Assembly (NCBI GenBank): GCA_028286725.1
Contig: JAQBQZ010000006.1
Location: 1 to 39,873 of the forward strand
Reading direction: 5' to 3'
Length of the DNA stretch: 39,873 nt
Source: Candidatus Tayloriibacteriota bacterium
Lineage (GTDB): Bacteria > Patescibacteriota > Minisyncoccia > Phycocordibacterales > CAIRYW01
This document shows, piece by piece, positions 39,517 to 39,873 of this stretch; within the stretch, counting starts at the first letter, position 1; each line of letters starts with the position of its first letter. Below the pieces are notes generated by a model, which was not told the DNA's origin, searched no databases, and saw nothing but the letters and a program-made list of their open reading frames with translations. The position numbers were made by a program, and so were the translations under genes.

Positions 39517-39753
39517 ATGAGCATGGACGAACTCTATAATCATAAAAAAAGTGAGAACGAAATTGTGAATTTTTGGGACCAACACACTTTATTCACACCC
39601 AAAATCGAACCAGGGAAAAAACCTTTTTCTATTTTCCTGGTTCCCCCAAATGCGAGTGGACCAATGCATATTGGCAATGCATTCATGATAGCAATCCAGG
39701 ATATTCTTGTTAGATACAATCGACTAAAAGGTACACCCACGCTTTGGACTTAA
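39517..39753 (+). pseudogene. N-terminal fragment of valyl-tRNA synthetase
   Basis: 78 aa. NEIVNFWDQHTLFTP, PFSIFLVPPNASGPMHIGNAFMIAIQDILVRYNRLKGTPTLW matches the start of ValRS up to the residues after the class I signature (in ValRS: PPPNVTGxLHxGHA...QDxxxRYxRMxGxxTLW). The expected PGTDHAG continuation is absent in every frame; the frame ends T-TAA. The signature reads HIGN instead of HIGH. The editing, catalytic and anticodon domains are missing. The frame extends five codons upstream, but the promoter favours 39517. It has its own promoter and terminator, so it may be an expressed remnant rather than a dead copy. Confidence 0.75.
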
Positions 39754-39777
39754 GTAACATTTCGTGTTGGTCAAAAT

Positions 39778-39812
39778 AGACAAAAACGCTCTTATATCGA
39801 GCCCTTTTGTCT
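39778..39812 (+). terminator. Imperfect terminator after the ValRS fragment
   Basis: AGACAAAA/TTTTGTCT (39778-39785 with 39805-39812), internal AC/CC loop, then GCTC/GAGC, loop TTATATC, followed by GTTTT. Confidence 0.6.
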
Positions 39813-39847
39813 GTTTTGAACATCTTTATACCCACACAACCTTAAAT

Positions 39848-39864
39848 GATCTCTAAAAGAGATC
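39848..39864. terminator. Short hairpin at the right edge
   Basis: GATCTCT/AGAGATC (39848-39854 with 39858-39864), loop AAA. Seven pairs; it may terminate transcription from either side. The rest of 39813-39873 shows no gene. Confidence 0.4.
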
Positions 39865-39873
39865 TGCTGTTTT

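Noticed and set aside
1-39873. Recoded TGA (Gracilibacteria or Absconditabacteria code)
   Set aside because: TGA serves as a normal stop, for example at 14272-14274, and conserved proteins read correctly with the standard bacterial code.
1-39873. CRISPR array, prophage, integrase or insertion sequence
   Set aside because: No regularly spaced repeats, transposase or phage gene was seen on either strand.

Overview
The window reads as a piece of an AT-rich chromosome from a small-genome bacterium of the Candidate Phyla Radiation (Patescibacteria), most likely a Parcubacteria-type lineage. This is inference from content. It combines a minor-pilin type IV pilus operon with ComEC, a ribonuclease HI carrying an unusual C-terminal domain, a trigger factor without its prolyl isomerase domain, an RNHCP protein, many small membrane or secreted proteins, tight gene packing and almost no biosynthesis. 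TGA is used as a stop, so the Gracilibacteria code is not in use. No transposase, integrase, prophage or CRISPR array was seen.

Layout. 1-3.0 kb: an Fe/Mn superoxide dismutase, then comEC and rnhA on the minus strand. 3.0-6.5 kb: a three-gene NitT/TauT-type ABC importer with a divergent TrmB-like regulator. 6.5-11.8 kb: recJ, prs, a HIT protein, pgk and tpiA. 11.9-18.3 kb: a pilus operon (pilB, pilC and four pilin-like proteins). 18.4-23.2 kb: surface and secreted proteins (a 78-cysteine protein, an anchored TPR protein, a small membrane protein, a secreted helical protein with a structured leader). 23.4-27.1 kb: ppa, nusA, tig, rsmE. 27.1-32.5 kb: an accessory block with three more TrmB-like regulators, each next to a differently oriented gene, plus a mutY-like gene and a NifU-domain protein. 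32.6-39.9 kb: def, a free-standing RNA polymerase alpha-CTD-like protein, clpP, rny, an HU gene, tRNA-Gly(UCC) with a structured element beside it, a trypsin-like protease, an RNHCP protein and a truncated valyl-tRNA synthetase N-terminus.

How the parts may work together. Pilus and ComEC together suggest DNA uptake; RecJ and the MutY-like protein would serve repair. The cysteine-rich, TPR and helical proteins look like envelope components. The most interesting signal is regulatory. The four TrmB-like regulators fall into two pairs by recognition helix (KRTT versus LNR[TS]). Each pair has its own shared DNA motif in its intergenic regions, and the two LNR-type loci also share a nearly identical terminator after a gene of unknown function.

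Transcription signals are unusually readable. At least ten genes have a TAnnnT-type -10 box ending 6-7 bases before the start codon, so they probably give leaderless mRNAs. Many genes end in long, nearly perfect hairpins flanked by A and T tracts that should terminate on both strands. All domain calls are from reading the sequence; no database search was run.
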